From contig CP071499.1 of the NCBI GenBank assembly GCA_017354895.1, positions 2,418,001 to 2,482,000 of the forward strand: a stretch of DNA of 64,000 bases, given 5' to 3'. The position numbers and the translations under genes were made by a program. How positions within the stretch are numbered: the stretch's first letter is position 1; each line of letters starts with the position of its first letter. Under the pieces are notes generated by a model that did no database searches, was not told the DNA's origin, and saw only the letters and a list, made by a program, of their open reading frames with translations. The stretch comes from Podospora comata (taxonomy: Eukaryota > Ascomycota > Sordariomycetes > Sordariales > Podosporaceae). Shown here one piece after another: positions 11,206-23,100 of this stretch.

Positions 11206-14200
11206 GGCTGTGGGTATGTAACGAGTGAACCGGTGATATCTCCTATGACGGCCATGTCACGGCATAGGGCTCGAGGCAGAGTATTTAAATAGTTTCGACG
11301 TGTGTGATTACTTTGTCTTGCTGACGGTATGCTCCATGATGTCTCTGTGTAGCCACGGTGTATAAGAACTTTAGAGCCTCGGTCACAGACTATTGTATCA
11401 CAACAAATAGGATGTAGGTTGAACATGGAAGTAGTAGTATGCAGGAACATCTTCGAAGAAAAGGTCTCGGCCGCAATAAGTCTGGGACAAGTTAGCAGAC
11501 GCGAAGACCTCCAAAGACACAACTTCAAGACAGTTTTGATTGAGCGAACGCCTGGTTCTAGGTCCTGGTATCATTTCTACTGGTACCACCACAAGTGAAC
11601 ACAGTTCCTTTCTTGTGTCTTCAGTTGGCCTCTGGAACACAAAACACAAAGCTCTGGTTCCCTCCATGTTTCGGTCGAGTGGCTATGTTCTTTCGGCGAT
11701 CCCTTGGACACACAAGGCATACGAGATATCAACAAGGTAACGATATTGAAGACATATGCAAGGGAGTATACGCGTGGGCAACGTGACGGACACGAAGAAC
11801 GGATGGTCGGTCATGATCCCCCAAGGGCTTCTCGTTCGAGTGGAACCAGCGGGGTCGATGGGTGGTCGGTTGTCGGGAATTTGGAATGTCGAGAGCGGCG
11901 GTCGGTGTTCGTGAGGGAGCTATAAACATATCCGGTCGGGGGTAATCGAGATCAGGTCGGTCGTCCTCTGAAAGGGATATCTGGCGAAGGAAGATGGCCT
12001 TCTCGAATCGATTTAGCTGGCACAGGAATGCCTCCATGACCAAAATGTGTTGCTCAAGGCGAAGATGCTTTGGCTCGGTTCAAGGGTTCAAGGGCTCAGG
12101 GGTTGTATCACTCGAACTGTCTGTTCGCCGTCGGCTGAGCCCGCCCGTGATCCGTAGCCGGTTCGCCCCTCCCTTGACTGGTCTGCTTGCCCCAACCTAG
12201 AAGGCTAACTGGCAGGAGGCAGACACGACTGGAGATGGCTGGAAGGAGCTTCACCGTGTCTTCCCCATCTTTGGCTCAAAGGGAGAACCGGAATGTTCTC
12301 CTTAGTCAAACAACACATCGAAAATCACGGAATCATTCGGCACCAGCAATCATCTAATTGTCATTCATCATCATCTGCCCTTTGGCCCAGGGCTCTAAGC
12401 CGCTTCTTTCCATCTTGATGAACTATCGGCTACCTGCTCCGTATTCCGATGTATTTTGCATTTTGTGGCCTCCAATCCCAGTGTGAGCTGGTGGTGATAG
12501 CCGAGCCGCCTGGCCGAGGTAGACGTCAGCCAGTCTCCTGACACTCACCCTTTTACCTTTCAGGGGTCCTCAGTTGATCACCATCACCGGTTTTTTATTC
12601 AATAGTGACAGTATCTATACCATTGAACCCTCTAGACCCTTCTTTTTGATGATTCACCTCACAATTGGATTCCCCCATACATTGAGCCTCTATTCGCCAA
12701 GTCTTTGATCAGGTTGTGGCAAGGCTGATGCGGTCTATGCAGTTCTGGAATTTCGCTCTTTGGCAATCGCAACAGCATGTTCGCAGCTGTCAATCTCATG
12801 ATGTCTCAAGTCAATGCACCTGCACCTTATCCTCGATGATGTCGAGATCAACAATGGCATCGATTAGTACCGCAGCGCAACCCCGTGTGCTTGCCCACTC
12901 CACAAACGTGAAAATCTCCACTCCTGTTTGAAGGATCGGTCTACTGCGTGTGGATTTGTGCAGGGGTCGTTTCCCGTATTCGCGCACCGGATGTGGGATG
13001 TGGGCAGCACTAAGCTGACAGTTGAGAGATGGTGTTCACAAGATCCCCGAGAGATCCATCCTCGTTCGAGAATGACGAGCAGGACTTTCCCACTCCCAAC
13101 CAGCTTCATCGGCCGGGAGATCGCCATAGTCCTACACGATCGGCTCCTCCAAGTTTCTCACCACCAAGGAACGAGCATATCAGCGTTGCACAGGACGCTT
13201 GGCTATGCTGCGAGTCCACGTTTATCAAGGTCCGGCAGCCATTATGGCCGTCCCGACTGGTTCTATGCCATGCAAAAGCAACGAAAATTGCAGCCTTCCC
13301 AGGCAGGGAGCTCATAAACTTCCCCAGGAGCGGCTTAGGCCAATGGTGATGTAGGATCCAAGACTACATTGCAGTCTGTCATACTCGAACTAAGGCCAGT
13401 CTGGCTAGCCATTGTCACCTCCCGTCTGCGGGCTCTGCCGCCGAAACCGCCGCCGAGTAGGGGGCCACTGCCGTTCCGGCTCGAGGTTGGGGGTTGGGGG
13501 ACAAAAAGAGAAACACCGCCCCGAGAACATATCGAAAGGGACTAGCGAGCTTGACCGTCATGCAGCACATGCAAAGATCGACATGTTGAATGGGGCGGCT
13601 ACTCAGCAGGAGCGGCACAGCAGGTGACAGGTATGCCAGATGTGATTTGCCTCGAGATGTGCCAAGGGCTCAGGGACATCTCTGGGGTTTCGCTACCTCA
13701 TCTTTGCAGATGTCGCCGACCAGTTGCAGCCTTGGATCACAGAGCCAGGGAGGTACGGAATGCCCTGCAAGTCGACGGCTCTGCTCACAACCTATTCCAG
13801 CTGTGCTCGCCTATGGGTGTGGCCCCCTCAAGCGGAATCTAAGCATCTTGGTGCAGTAGCTCATGCCGACACCCCCTGTCAAGGACGAGGACGCAATGTC
13901 CATGTACCAGGAACACAATAGGAAAGAGGCGCTGTGCCTGGGGCTGGCTGTGCGGAACCATCTCGGTCGCTGGACTGCGCGGTATATAATACTACCGCTG
14001 GACCCAACAGCATCAAAAGGAGACACCCGATCAGCCCTTCCATGCATCGGCTTTCCGTTGATGAGCACCACCTCTCGATCAAGCACCCCGGCCATTCCAC
14101 ACAGGCAGGCAGCACACTCTCTGTGCCATCCAAACACCTAGCGGCTTGGTGCGGGATTCATCGAAGCCTCCCTTGTCCTGAACTTTGGGCGACAGCGCGG

Positions 14201-15213
14201 GACACCCACAGCGCCTGGTCAGCCGCTGATTTCCTCCATACGACAGCGGGATCCAATACTCGGTCCCTCGGCTGCTTCCCGCATGATACCACCCGGAGTG
14301 GCGGAAGCTGTTCACCGGTTGGCTCTTGGGAGACCTTGTTTCCCAAGCTACTGGTCTCAGTAGCCTGCAGCATTCATGCCACAAGTCTGAAAGCAGTTGA
14401 CACTCTCGCCTACTAGGGCAGGAATAGGAGAATTGTCCGGCACACGAGACAAAGCCTGCGAAAGACAGCTACTCGGTGCATCCGATACTTCGGCGACAGC
14501 TTTGTAGACGGCTCTGGGGAGCAATCCAGCTTGAGACGCGGCCAAAGAAACATATATAACCCAGCAGGCACTGGACTGGGGTTCGCTGAAATGAGTTCCC
14601 ATCGAGATCCCAGATTCACTCAAAACAAGCCCCGACGGAATCATCTACATGCACCGACAAACCAGGGCATGATACAACATAATAGCGAAGCCTTCTTCAT
14701 TGATTACACCCCTGGTAACCCCGAGGTACGACTGAAATTTCCTTGCCCGTTCAATGGAGTTGGCCGTCCCTGGCAGGAGCCAGATGCCATTGCTCCGCCC
14801 ATTCTTAGTGTGCAGACAAGGGGTGGTGGATTGACGAAATGGGGAGCATGAGGATATATGGTGATGGGGTGGTCCGCCAGGAACTGAAAACCCGCCTTTG
14901 GAGAACAAAAGGGGGAAATGGAGAAGATGACAAGTCAGAAAAAATGCCCCGAAGAAAAACAGACAGCTTGATTGACGATACTTGGCACAAGCATGTGCGT
15001 GATCAACAGCGGACCGGTTGGAAGGGTTCAGAGAAAAAGGGAGCGAAGGGAGGACAATGCACCATCAGGAGCTTCTTATGCCATTGGGGTCTAGACCCTC
15101 CTGAGGTAGGGGCGGGGCGGGAAATGATAGCATGCGGCGTGGCGTGCTGAATGTGCCTGACGATGGCCTCATTTTTTTGGATCCGAATGCAAGAATGCGC
15201 TGACTTTTTGTAG
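11206..15213. other. 4-kb gene-poor region
   Basis: Several short open frames exist but none shows a domain I recognise. The most protein-like stretch is at 13029-13349 (plus), rich in Pro, Ser and Arg, possibly an exon ending near a CACAG at about 13188. Base composition is similar to the surrounding genes, without the AT bias expected of heavily mutated repeats. Candidate first exons of the bHLH gene lie at 14591-14733 and 14839-15105. Confidence 0.35.
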
Positions 15214-16452
15214 CACCTAGTTGCCGGCGGCTATCACTCAACGTTCGGGGCCGGGGGCCTAGCCCGGCTTGGCCCGGAGTATCACCCCACAAACACGCCA
15301 TCGGCCGCTAGCTCCTCAGCGTTTGGCCAACCGGACTATTCCTTCGCAACGGCCGGTAGCACCACCCTTTCTGCGGCACGTGTCAGGTCACGGGAGTACC
15401 CCAACGTCTACCCCCTCAATACCAGCCAGCCGGCTTTTCCACCTGCTGCGACTCTGGTTGACTGGCGACTATCACCTTATACGACTGATGCCGTCTCTCC
15501 TAATGTTCCGGTCTCGATTGCGGCACACTCGCTTTCCACCACCGCTGGGGTGATTGGGTATGCATCACAGCCGAATGTGACCGATCCGTACATGGGCGAT
15601 TATGTATCGCCCACCGCTCCTCTTCCTCCCCCGCAACAGCCAGGCTTTGAGTTTCAGCCGTGGCCAGCCGCCGCTGACGATGGCACCATGAGCCTCGGTA
15701 CAGCATCGCCGAGCTCGCTCATGTCACCTGTGATGCAGAGCTACGAGATGGTTGCCAGCCCGACGGGATCTGGAATTGATGAGTCGAGCATGGGGATGTA
15801 TGGAGGTGCGTCGGTGGAAAACTGGCAGTTGCCACCGCAACCGCCGTCTAGAACCGACAGCATGGAGATGGGAACCAGCAGCCCAGGCGGTGGTGGAAAG
15901 CGGGCGAAACAGTACGCCGAGCAGAGCGGCGCATCACCGGTTACTGCAGCACCTAAGTCTGGTGCCGGTAACAGCACCACCACCGCTGCAAAGACGAAGT
16001 TACGCAGCGCCTCGAGAACGTCGAAGAATATGCAAACTCGTACCGAGGAAACCCCTCAGGAGCGCAAGTCTAGGAACTCGCACAATCTGGTTGAGAAGCA
16101 GTATCGGAACAGGCTGAACATGCAGTTTGAGATATTGATGAATACGCTCCCTGAATCGATGCGCTTGCCGACCACGACTGCTTCGGGGGCGGATTCGGAT
16201 GTCGGACAGGCTGGTGGTGGTCAAGGGGGGGCCGGGTTGGACTTGGGGGAGAGGAGGTTGAGTAAAGCGCAGGTGTTGGACATGTCGACGAGGTATATAC
16301 GGTCGTTGGAGAAGGAGAGGGAGAAGCTGGAGAGGGAGAGGGAGGAGCTGCTGTTGGGGATGGCCAAGATGAGGGAGGCGTATGAGAAGGACGGGACGTC
16401 TGGGCCCGGTTCGGGGACGGGAGGTGGGAAGGGGAAGGGCGCTGCTGGTTGA
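15214..16452 (+). CDS. bHLH transcription factor (5' end unresolved)
   Basis: The frame from 15214 to the stop at 16452 gives about 412 residues. A strong intron end (CTGAC branch point then TTTTTGTAG) precedes 15214, and a stop lies just upstream in frame, so at least one 5' exon is missing. Two candidates fit in phase: 14839-15105 (donor GTAGGG, 108-nt intron) and 14591-14733 (donor GTACGA, about 480-nt intron). The bHLH domain is clear near residues 285-365: basic region RKSRNSHNLVEKQYRNRLN, helix 1 with NTLPESMRL, a long loop rich in Gly/Ala, then helix 2 KAQVLDMSTRYIRSLEKER running into a leucine/glutamate coiled coil. The N-terminal half is Ser/Pro/Gln-rich, as in activation regions. 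E-box binding is the family expectation; target genes are unknown. Confidence 0.75.
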   Translation, partial: HLVAGGYHSTFGAGGLARLGPEYHPTNTPSAASSSAFGQPDYSFATAGSTTLSAARVRSREYPNVYPLNTSQPAFPPAATLVDWRLSPYTTDAVSPNVPVSIAAHSLSTTAGVIGYASQPNVTDPYMGDYVSPTAPLPPPQQPGFEFQPWPAAADDGTMSLGTASPSSLMSPVMQSYEMVASPTGSGIDESSMGMYGGASVENWQLPPQPPSRTDSMEMGTSSPGGGGKRAKQYAEQSGASPVTAAPKSGAGNSTTTAAKTKLRSASRTSKNMQTRTEETPQERKSRNSHNLVEKQYRNRLNMQFEILMNTLPESMRLPTTTASGADSDVGQAGGGQGGAGLDLGERRLSKAQVLDMSTRYIRSLEKEREKLEREREELLLGMAKMREAYEKDGTSGPGSGTGGGKGKGAAG

Positions 16453-17552
16453 TGATGGTCTGGGGCAGATGTGGTGGTACATGAGAGAAAAACAGTAATG
16501 ATTTACGATATACACGACAAGTTTTAAAAGTTAGAAGAGGAAGAAGGGCGGGGGGTGACATTCTACCTGCCTACCTGCCGTCTTTTGTGCACCCGTCGTG
16601 GTGTGGTGGTGGTGGACGGAGTAGGAAGGTCGCACATGGATGTGATGCATACACATTGGGAGGGATGGGCCTCCCTCCTTATTTGCATAATATATTGACG
16701 ATTTGACGACCAACTTTGAGACTGGGTATTTTTGTGGTAGAATTTGTGCTTGACTGATATTATACCCCTCTCCTTCTCTTATAAAGACAACAAAACAGAA
16801 GAGGCCATAACCTGTCTTCTTGCTAATTCTACCCGACAACCAGCCAGCCAGCCAGCCAGCCCAATCGACCAGAGACCAGGTCCCAAGACGCCGCCACATG
16901 ATAGAATACACCTAGTGGTATCGCACACGCTTTCTCTTCTCTCTCTCCCTGGTTTCCCTATATAGTCGTGAGAAAAACATGATGAAAAATGCAACTCTTG
17001 CAAGCAAACCAAAAACTCCAAAGAACGCCGTTAAACCCTTGGCTCGGATGTTTTGTGGCAAGCAGCATATCCGTCTCCAGATATAATAACCCCCTAATTC
17101 CACCTTCCTTCTTGTACAGCTCTTCCCCCCGAGACACGAAAACAGTTTCCGTGAACAAGATGTGACCATCATTTTGCTCTTTCATCCAGCTGCAAACCCT
17201 TATGCTCATGATCCTTTCTCCCTGTGTGCTGCTAAAGGGTTACCTACCCGAAAACTGGGTGGCTTCGAGTTGACGGGAAATGCTCAAAAAATGACAGAGC
17301 AAGTATCGGGTATGCGGTCGTCCAAAGAAAAAAAAGCGATGGTATGCAGCCCAAAAAAGAACCGCAAAGTCGTCCGGGAGCTTGGGTGAAATCCGCAATC
17401 CAGGTTAGTCTGAGAGAAGTCTGGGTCCCCCAAAGGATGGTGGTGGGCTAACTCCCCCTTTTCTCAAACTCAACCCAGCTCACTCCAGCACCGGCCGATA
17501 ATCGAAAGTTTGAAATCGCCAAAATAGAATATCGTAACAGAAGACTGATGAT
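16453..17552. other. Intergenic between convergent genes
   Basis: Contains a (CAGC)n tract at about 16842-16862 and AT-rich stretches. No gene is recognised. Confidence 0.45.
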
Positions 17553-18100
17553 TTACACCCACCCCGCCCCGCCCCAAACACCTCTTATCCTCCTCGCAAG
17601 CTGCAGGTCCTTTTGCATAATGGTTACCCGCTTGGCGTGGATGGCGAGGAGGTTGGTGTCTTCAAAGAGGTGGACAAGGAAAGCCTCGGAGGCTTCTTGG
17701 AGGGCTTGGATGGCTTGGGATTGCCAGCGGAGTTCGTCGTTCATGGGGCGGCAGGTGATGGCTATTTCGCGGACCTTTTTTTTGGTGTCAAAAACGATAC
17801 TCTTCTTCTTCTCCCTTGATTGTTCCTCGGATATATATATATATACGTACCAATCGCGCAAATGGAAGCTTGAGCAGGAGGAGATCGGTGTTTGATTGAT
17901 ATCTGCGAATTTCCTTCAGGGCGAGGGTGCCTGGGCGGTAGCGGCGCTTGCGGCCTTGGGGGACTGGATCGCCTGCTTTAGGGGGGTTAGTATAGGGCAA
18001 TGGGGGAGGAGGAGGAGGAGGAAAACATACGCTGAACATTGGATTGTCTTCCTGCTCCTGAAGGGCGACCGGGGCGACGGCCAGCTTGTTTAGGTGGCAT
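17553..18100 (-). CDS. cenH3: Centromeric histone H3 variant (CENP-A/CenH3)
   Basis: Three exons: 18100-18031, 17972-17851 and 17774-17553, giving 137 residues. Intron 1 (58 nt) has donor GTATGT, branch TACTAAC-like sequence and acceptor GCAG; intron 2 (76 nt) starts GTACGTATATATAT and ends AAAAG. The N-tail (~34 residues, [15 protein letters not shown]) lacks the canonical H3 K4/K9/K27 context. The alphaN region follows ([19 protein letters not shown]), then [19 protein letters not shown] with the long CENP-A loop 1, and the C-terminal histone fold block [19 protein letters not shown]. The C-terminal extension GVWGGAGWV replaces the short RGERA-type end of H3. In cells it marks centromeric nucleosomes and recruits kinetochore proteins. 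Canonical H3 is excluded by the tail and loop 1. Confidence 0.92.
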
Positions 18101-19591
18101 TTTTTTCTTTTTCGGCGGGAGGGTATTAACGATTAAACCCGACGGGAAGGCCGCGAGTCGGTTAGTTTTGCGCAAAAGCTAGCGAATGGCTCTTTGCGAT
18201 TCAAGCTGGAGATGGTTTTGCGCGACGAGGGGATTGGCTCCAAGAATTGAGTTTGCGCGATGCAAAAAAAAGGGCGGAGGAAGGAACCGGCGATTGGGTG
18301 TTGTAGATGTATTATGCGTAACCTGCAGGAAGGGGGTGGGTGGGCAATGGTGGTTGTTGACGGATAGAGCAGAAAGGAGGGTGTCACAGGAATGCAAGGA
18401 GAGAGAGTATGTACAAATCCGGGAGGTTGGCTGGGTGTTTAATGGGGGAAAAGAAGAAAGATTGCCCTCCCCTCGACGCGAGCAGAAAATGGAGCTGTCG
18501 CGACGGAACGCGCTACGGTTGACAGGGGGTTAAATGGGGTGGCTGGGGAGATGTGGGGAGCTCTGTTTCTCTCTCGAAGAAGGGGAGAACAATGTGTGGC
18601 TTGTGCGTTGCTGTCAAACCAGCCACAAGGCATTTTACAGCTGCGGGTTAGGGTTGAGCTCGATACGAAGGCTGGGGCCATAAGCCTTTGGACTCCCACG
18701 TTAGCAGGGGTTTAAACATCACAGTGCTCATCTTCCACACTTACGGCCCACAACCCTAACCCTCGTATTTTCCTAATCCTCGCATCTCTTTAACTACCTA
18801 AAAAGGCATTATAAAATATAGATGTAATGCGTTCAAAAGTATCTTTTGTATATATTAGTACTTGAAACTGTTATAGAGTGACTCTCTGGTGCATTTATAC
18901 TTAGGTGTAATTGATGCTTTTGAAGTGTGAACTGCTTATCGCACTGTCTTGGCCCTTCTTGGCAAAACTGCTGCTAACGCGGGAGTCCCAAGACTTTGTG
19001 GCCCAAACCTTCGTAGACAAAGAAATATGCAGATAGTGAAACGGCAAGCTGGCAGCAGCGTCATTGTGGACCCCGCCGCAGCAGCGGCTCAGCTTCCCGA
19101 CAAGGGTCCGAGATAAACGACACGCCGCTGTTGCTGATTGTCCCGCGGTCTTGTGTCCTGATGCTTGATGAGCAACCAAGAAGCTTCGTTTCCTAAAAGG
19201 CCACCTCAACATCTTGAGAATTAATCAATCCCTTTTCGCTCACCTACCAACACACATTTACTGCGACAGATTGCGCCATCTTCCTCAGAGGCACAAATTG
19301 TTCTACAACAATGGCTTTTTGAACGCAATCCCATTTACGCTTGATTTCAAAGCCAACAAGACACCCTTTGAAGACTTACACTGAACGAGACCAAATCATA
19401 AATCCGCCGAGCTATATCCACCAGCTAGAAGCACGGGAACTACCACTACCAAAGTGGCAATTGCATCAACCCCTACGAGCGAGCGCCCGCCCCACTTTCC
19501 CTGGATTCTGGACTTGCGCATCACTGGCGTCGTCAACCCTAACCGCACCTATTTTCCATTTCGATCGCAGTAGGCATACAGGCTGCGCACA
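18101..19591. other. Divergent promoter region between cenH3 and Derlin genes
   Basis: No conserved protein seen. Contains a few CCCTAA-like hexamers near 18650 and 18750 (single copies, not an array) and an AT-rich patch at 18790-18900. Confidence 0.4.
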
Positions 19592-20468
19592 ATGGACGGA
19601 CTCATGGACAACAACGGGCGCTTCCCACTCGAGACGTGGTTCTGGGAAATGCCTGTATGCACAAGATGGTGGACAACAGCAACAGTGTTATGCGCCGGCC
19701 TGGTGCAATGTCACCTCTTAACACCCTTCCAGCTCTTCTACAGCTACAGAGCGGTATTCGTAAAAGCTCAAGTCAGTACTCTCTCCCTCCCCTTTCCCAC
19801 TTGATGTATCGCTAACCTTTTCACCCCTCAAAAGTACTGGCGCCTCCTCACAACCTTCCTCTACTTTGGCCCCTTCTCCATGGACCTCCTCTTTCACGTC
19901 TATTTCCAACAGCGCTACTCCCGCCTCCTCGAAGAGTCCTCCGGCCGATCACCGGCGCACTTTAGCTGGCTGCTGTTTTACGCGATGAGCAGTTTGCTGT
20001 TACTATCACCTTTTATAGGGATGCCCTTTCTCGGACACCCGCTCTCGTCGACGCTGGTGTACATCTGGTCGAGAAGGAACCCGGACACGCTGATGAGCTT
20101 TCTGGGGGTGCTGGTGTTTAGGGCGCCGTATCTGCCTTGGGTGTTGATTGCCGTGAGCTATGTGTTGCACGGCTTGATCCCGAAGGATGAGATTTTGGGG
20201 GTGGTGATTGGGCATATTTGGTACTTTTTTAATGACGTGTACCCACCGCTGCATAATGGAAGCAAGCCGTTGGATCCGCCGATGTGGTGGAGGAGGTTGA
20301 TTGGTAGGTTTTCTTGATTTGGGGGCTGAGAGATGAGCAGTGCTGACATTGGCCACAGAGGGTCGCCCAAGAGAAGAAGAGACCAACGACGAGACTGCTA
20401 ATGGCGTGGATAACGAGTTTGCTGTTGCTGGGGCTGGTCCGGAGGTGCCGGCGCCAGATATGCGATGA
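19592..20468 (+). CDS. Derlin (Der1-like ER-associated degradation protein)
   Basis: Three exons, 19592-19771, 19835-20303 and 20359-20468, encode 252 residues. Intron 1 (63 nt) has a GTCAGT donor; intron 2 (55 nt) has GTAGGT, a GCTGAC branch point and CACAG. The join KAQ/YWRLLTTFLYFG restores the derlin signature at residues 58-72. Several hydrophobic helices follow (SWLLFYAMSSLLLLSPFIG; APYLPWVLIAVSYVLHG), in line with the rhomboid-like membrane fold, and the loop with WSRRNPDTLMSFLG matches derlins. The C-terminal tail (last ~40 residues) is acidic and cytosolic. Derlins help move misfolded proteins from the ER to the cytosol with Cdc48; catalytic rhomboid residues are not expected and I do not see them. 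Confidence 0.92.
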
Positions 20469-20887
20469 GATTGACAAGAAGTATTTGGGGGAAGGGTTGT
20501 ATTTGCATGACAGTACATAGCGGTGGTCGGTTTCTTTGCGTCTAGTTCTTTACCAGCATATTTGAAACTGGCCACAGATGCTTCGCATGGGACATTTTAT
20601 GGCGTTGGAGGTTACGGCATCGGGACAACAGGTTGGAACCTGACGAATCCACAGTCTGGAAGCAAGTAGCGCTGATATAATGAAATATTATTCGAGCGTT
20701 GCTATCAAATACGTCTTTCACCAGTTCTACCAATCTGATCCGTATGGATCGGGTACGAAACCCGAGCGACGGGCGTTTTGTGAGGAGCACCGAAAGTGTA
20801 TAGACCAGGCCAAGAATGATCAATTCTCACTAGCTTGCTAACTTGCTTGCTTGCTTTGCTTCCACCAGTCCCATAACATCATCATGC
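20469..20887. other. Intergenic between convergent genes
   Basis: About 420 bases at gene 3' ends, including a TTGC-rich short repeat near 20835-20860. No gene recognised. Confidence 0.45.
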
Positions 20888-21482
20888 TCAAGCAGCCAAG
20901 AACTGCTGAACATACTCCTTGCGATAAGCATTCTCATCCAACCCCTCAGTCCTGTTCAGAGGCGTCCACTTGGGCTCGTCCTTGAACAACCTCAAAGCCT
21001 TGATGTACTATTATTTTCCCCGTTAGCCATCACTCCCTCACCACCACCAACCGCCATTTCCAGTAGTCAGTGAAACTTACATTATCATCATCAGTAGTAA
21101 ACCTGTGGTAAATCCCCGCCGGCAGGATGATCAGATCGTTCTTCTCGAGGAAGATCCTCACCCACCTCTCGTCCTTGTCCCTGACGTCAAAGTACCCCTT
21201 GCCGTCCTTGACGTACCGGATCTCTTCGTCTTCGTGGAGGTGCTCGTCGAAGAAGGACCTGACTTTGGTCTCGTAGATGTCGCCCATGGCCTCGGGGGAG
21301 ACGGTGATCTCGTCGCGGTTCTTGTACCCACGCTCGGCGGCGAGGGCGTCGACGTCGGAGAGGGAGGGGATGTGGTGGTAGAGGACGCCGAGGGAGAGGA
21401 GCTCCGAGGGGGAGATGGGGGTGCCTGAGTTGTGGGGGAGGCGTTGGTCGCCGGGGAGGTCGTCGTAGATGTAGGCTTTCAT
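20888..21482 (-). CDS. adi1: Acireductone dioxygenase (methionine salvage)
   Basis: Two exons, 21482-21081 and 21007-20888, encode 173 residues. The 73-nt intron has donor GTAAGT and acceptor TAG, and the protein passes from TTDDDN to [14 protein letters not shown]. The cupin metal ligands of the family are all present: H81, H83, E87 (within [11 protein letters not shown]) and H126 (GIYHRFT). The enzyme oxidises the acireductone intermediate; the Fe(II) form yields the 2-keto acid precursor of methionine plus formate, while the Ni(II) form takes an off-pathway route. It acts just after the enolase-phosphatase that is also in this window (59.2-60.4 kb). Length is typical (about 170-180). Confidence 0.95.
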
Positions 21483-23100
21483 TTTGGGCTACTTTTGAGT
21501 ATAAGGGTGTGAGATTGAGGTTTGGAGTGTGAGATTTGGAGTTGTGAATGTGAGAGCTGAGAGGTGAGAGGTGAGGTGAGAAATGGGTGGAATTGATGAT
21601 GGAAAGGGCAGGAGGATGGTGGGGTTATAAATTATTTTGGTGATGAGGGGCGGGCGCTGCCTTTTTCCAGAAACACAACGAACACTTGCGCCTTCAAAAG
21701 GCACACCTCACGCAGCACACACGGCAAATTTTCTATAAGATATCGGGCGGATTACGCCAGAAGTGGCATGTCAGACAGACCAGATGAACCACACACCTTT
21801 TTGCGTGACAAGATCGGAGGATGTGCGTGACGTCGTCAAAAATGTCCCGCAATTGCGCAATCGGAACTGTTACCGTTTTGATAGCGTATTGTTACGGGAT
21901 GACGTGGGTAAGGGTTGTGGGTGTGCTGCATACACAACCCTGGTTTTTGGTGAATAGGGGTAGTGATGCACAAGTCAGGGGTAATGAGGAAAAAAAGGTA
22001 AACTGGTGTCATGCTGCTTTATAGGTAAGTCGTGGCTTACTGCGTGCGGGTCGAGTGTTCATCATGATGTCTCAAAGAGGTTGCGTATCTTTTGTTGGAG
22101 GCCGATGAGGAGACGATGACTGCTCTTGCTGCTCCGAGATCACGAAGTATCGTATAATAAATGGCCCAGCAATTAGATCTCAGATACCCGTATCCCGATA
22201 GTTTCTAGACATCTTCAACCAATGCATTGGCCCCGGAGCATGGCCAACAAGCTGGGATTGCAAAGAGGCTATAAAACATACTTACTATGTGCTCAAAAGT
22301 AATTGAATATCTTTTGGCTACCGATATCATTCATCATATCTTTAGAACGGAACATCAGCTCTCCAAAGACATCTTAGCGGCTTCGAAAAGACCATCCCAA
22401 CCCGTAACACACCGTCTCCCTAGCTTAATAGATACACAGTTAATAACAGATTGCGTACATCGTGATAAGTACGAATCAAAGTTCGAGACGTATTCGCAAG
22501 ACATAAGACGCCTACGTTTGTATCAGCGTATCCAGATAAATGACGTCCTCACGCCAGCTCCATACGCCCGCACAAATACACCGCCAGTCGCCCAAGACTC
22601 GCTCGCTTTTCTTGAACCATCCCAGCAACTGGTTAACTGCCCAAAACGGGCATGGCATCAGGTAACACCCATGCAATACATCCCCAAAAAGTCTTCCCAG
22701 CAGCTCCAAAGACCGGCGACTGGGCTGTTCCGAGCATCATTTCAGCCCTCGCCCAACTTCCGCCCCGGTGATGTACAGCACATCAGATTGGCTGCGTTCG
22801 CGATATTCGTCCCCAGATCCAAGACATCATGGGACTCCTCGACAACTTCCCAAACTCGCAGACCCGTAAGATGGCCTCGACCTAAGCAGGCGTGAGTCTG
22901 GCCGCGGGCGCAAGCGCAAAAGACACTGGTTCAGCAGCGCTCGCGAGCGCTCTAACATCCATCCCAGCCAATCAATCTGGCTGCGGTACAGCATTTTGCA
23001 TGGAGGATAGGCAGAGATATGGACATATGTCAGAGGTGTAGTGTTCAACCTGCACTCACATGACTATTTATTCTATGATCTGGGTCGAATCCTGCTTAGA
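21483..23100. other. Intergenic, no certain gene
   Basis: A 202-codon open frame on the plus strand at 22287-22895 has no recognised domain and is poorly balanced in composition. On the minus strand near 22730-22850 short pieces read like protein (for example SDVLYITGAEVGRGLK) but are quickly closed by stops, as in a decayed gene. I cannot name it. Confidence 0.3.

Noticed and set aside
18650-18770. CCCTAA/TTAGGG-like words suggesting telomeric sequence
   Set aside because: Only isolated single copies, no tandem array.
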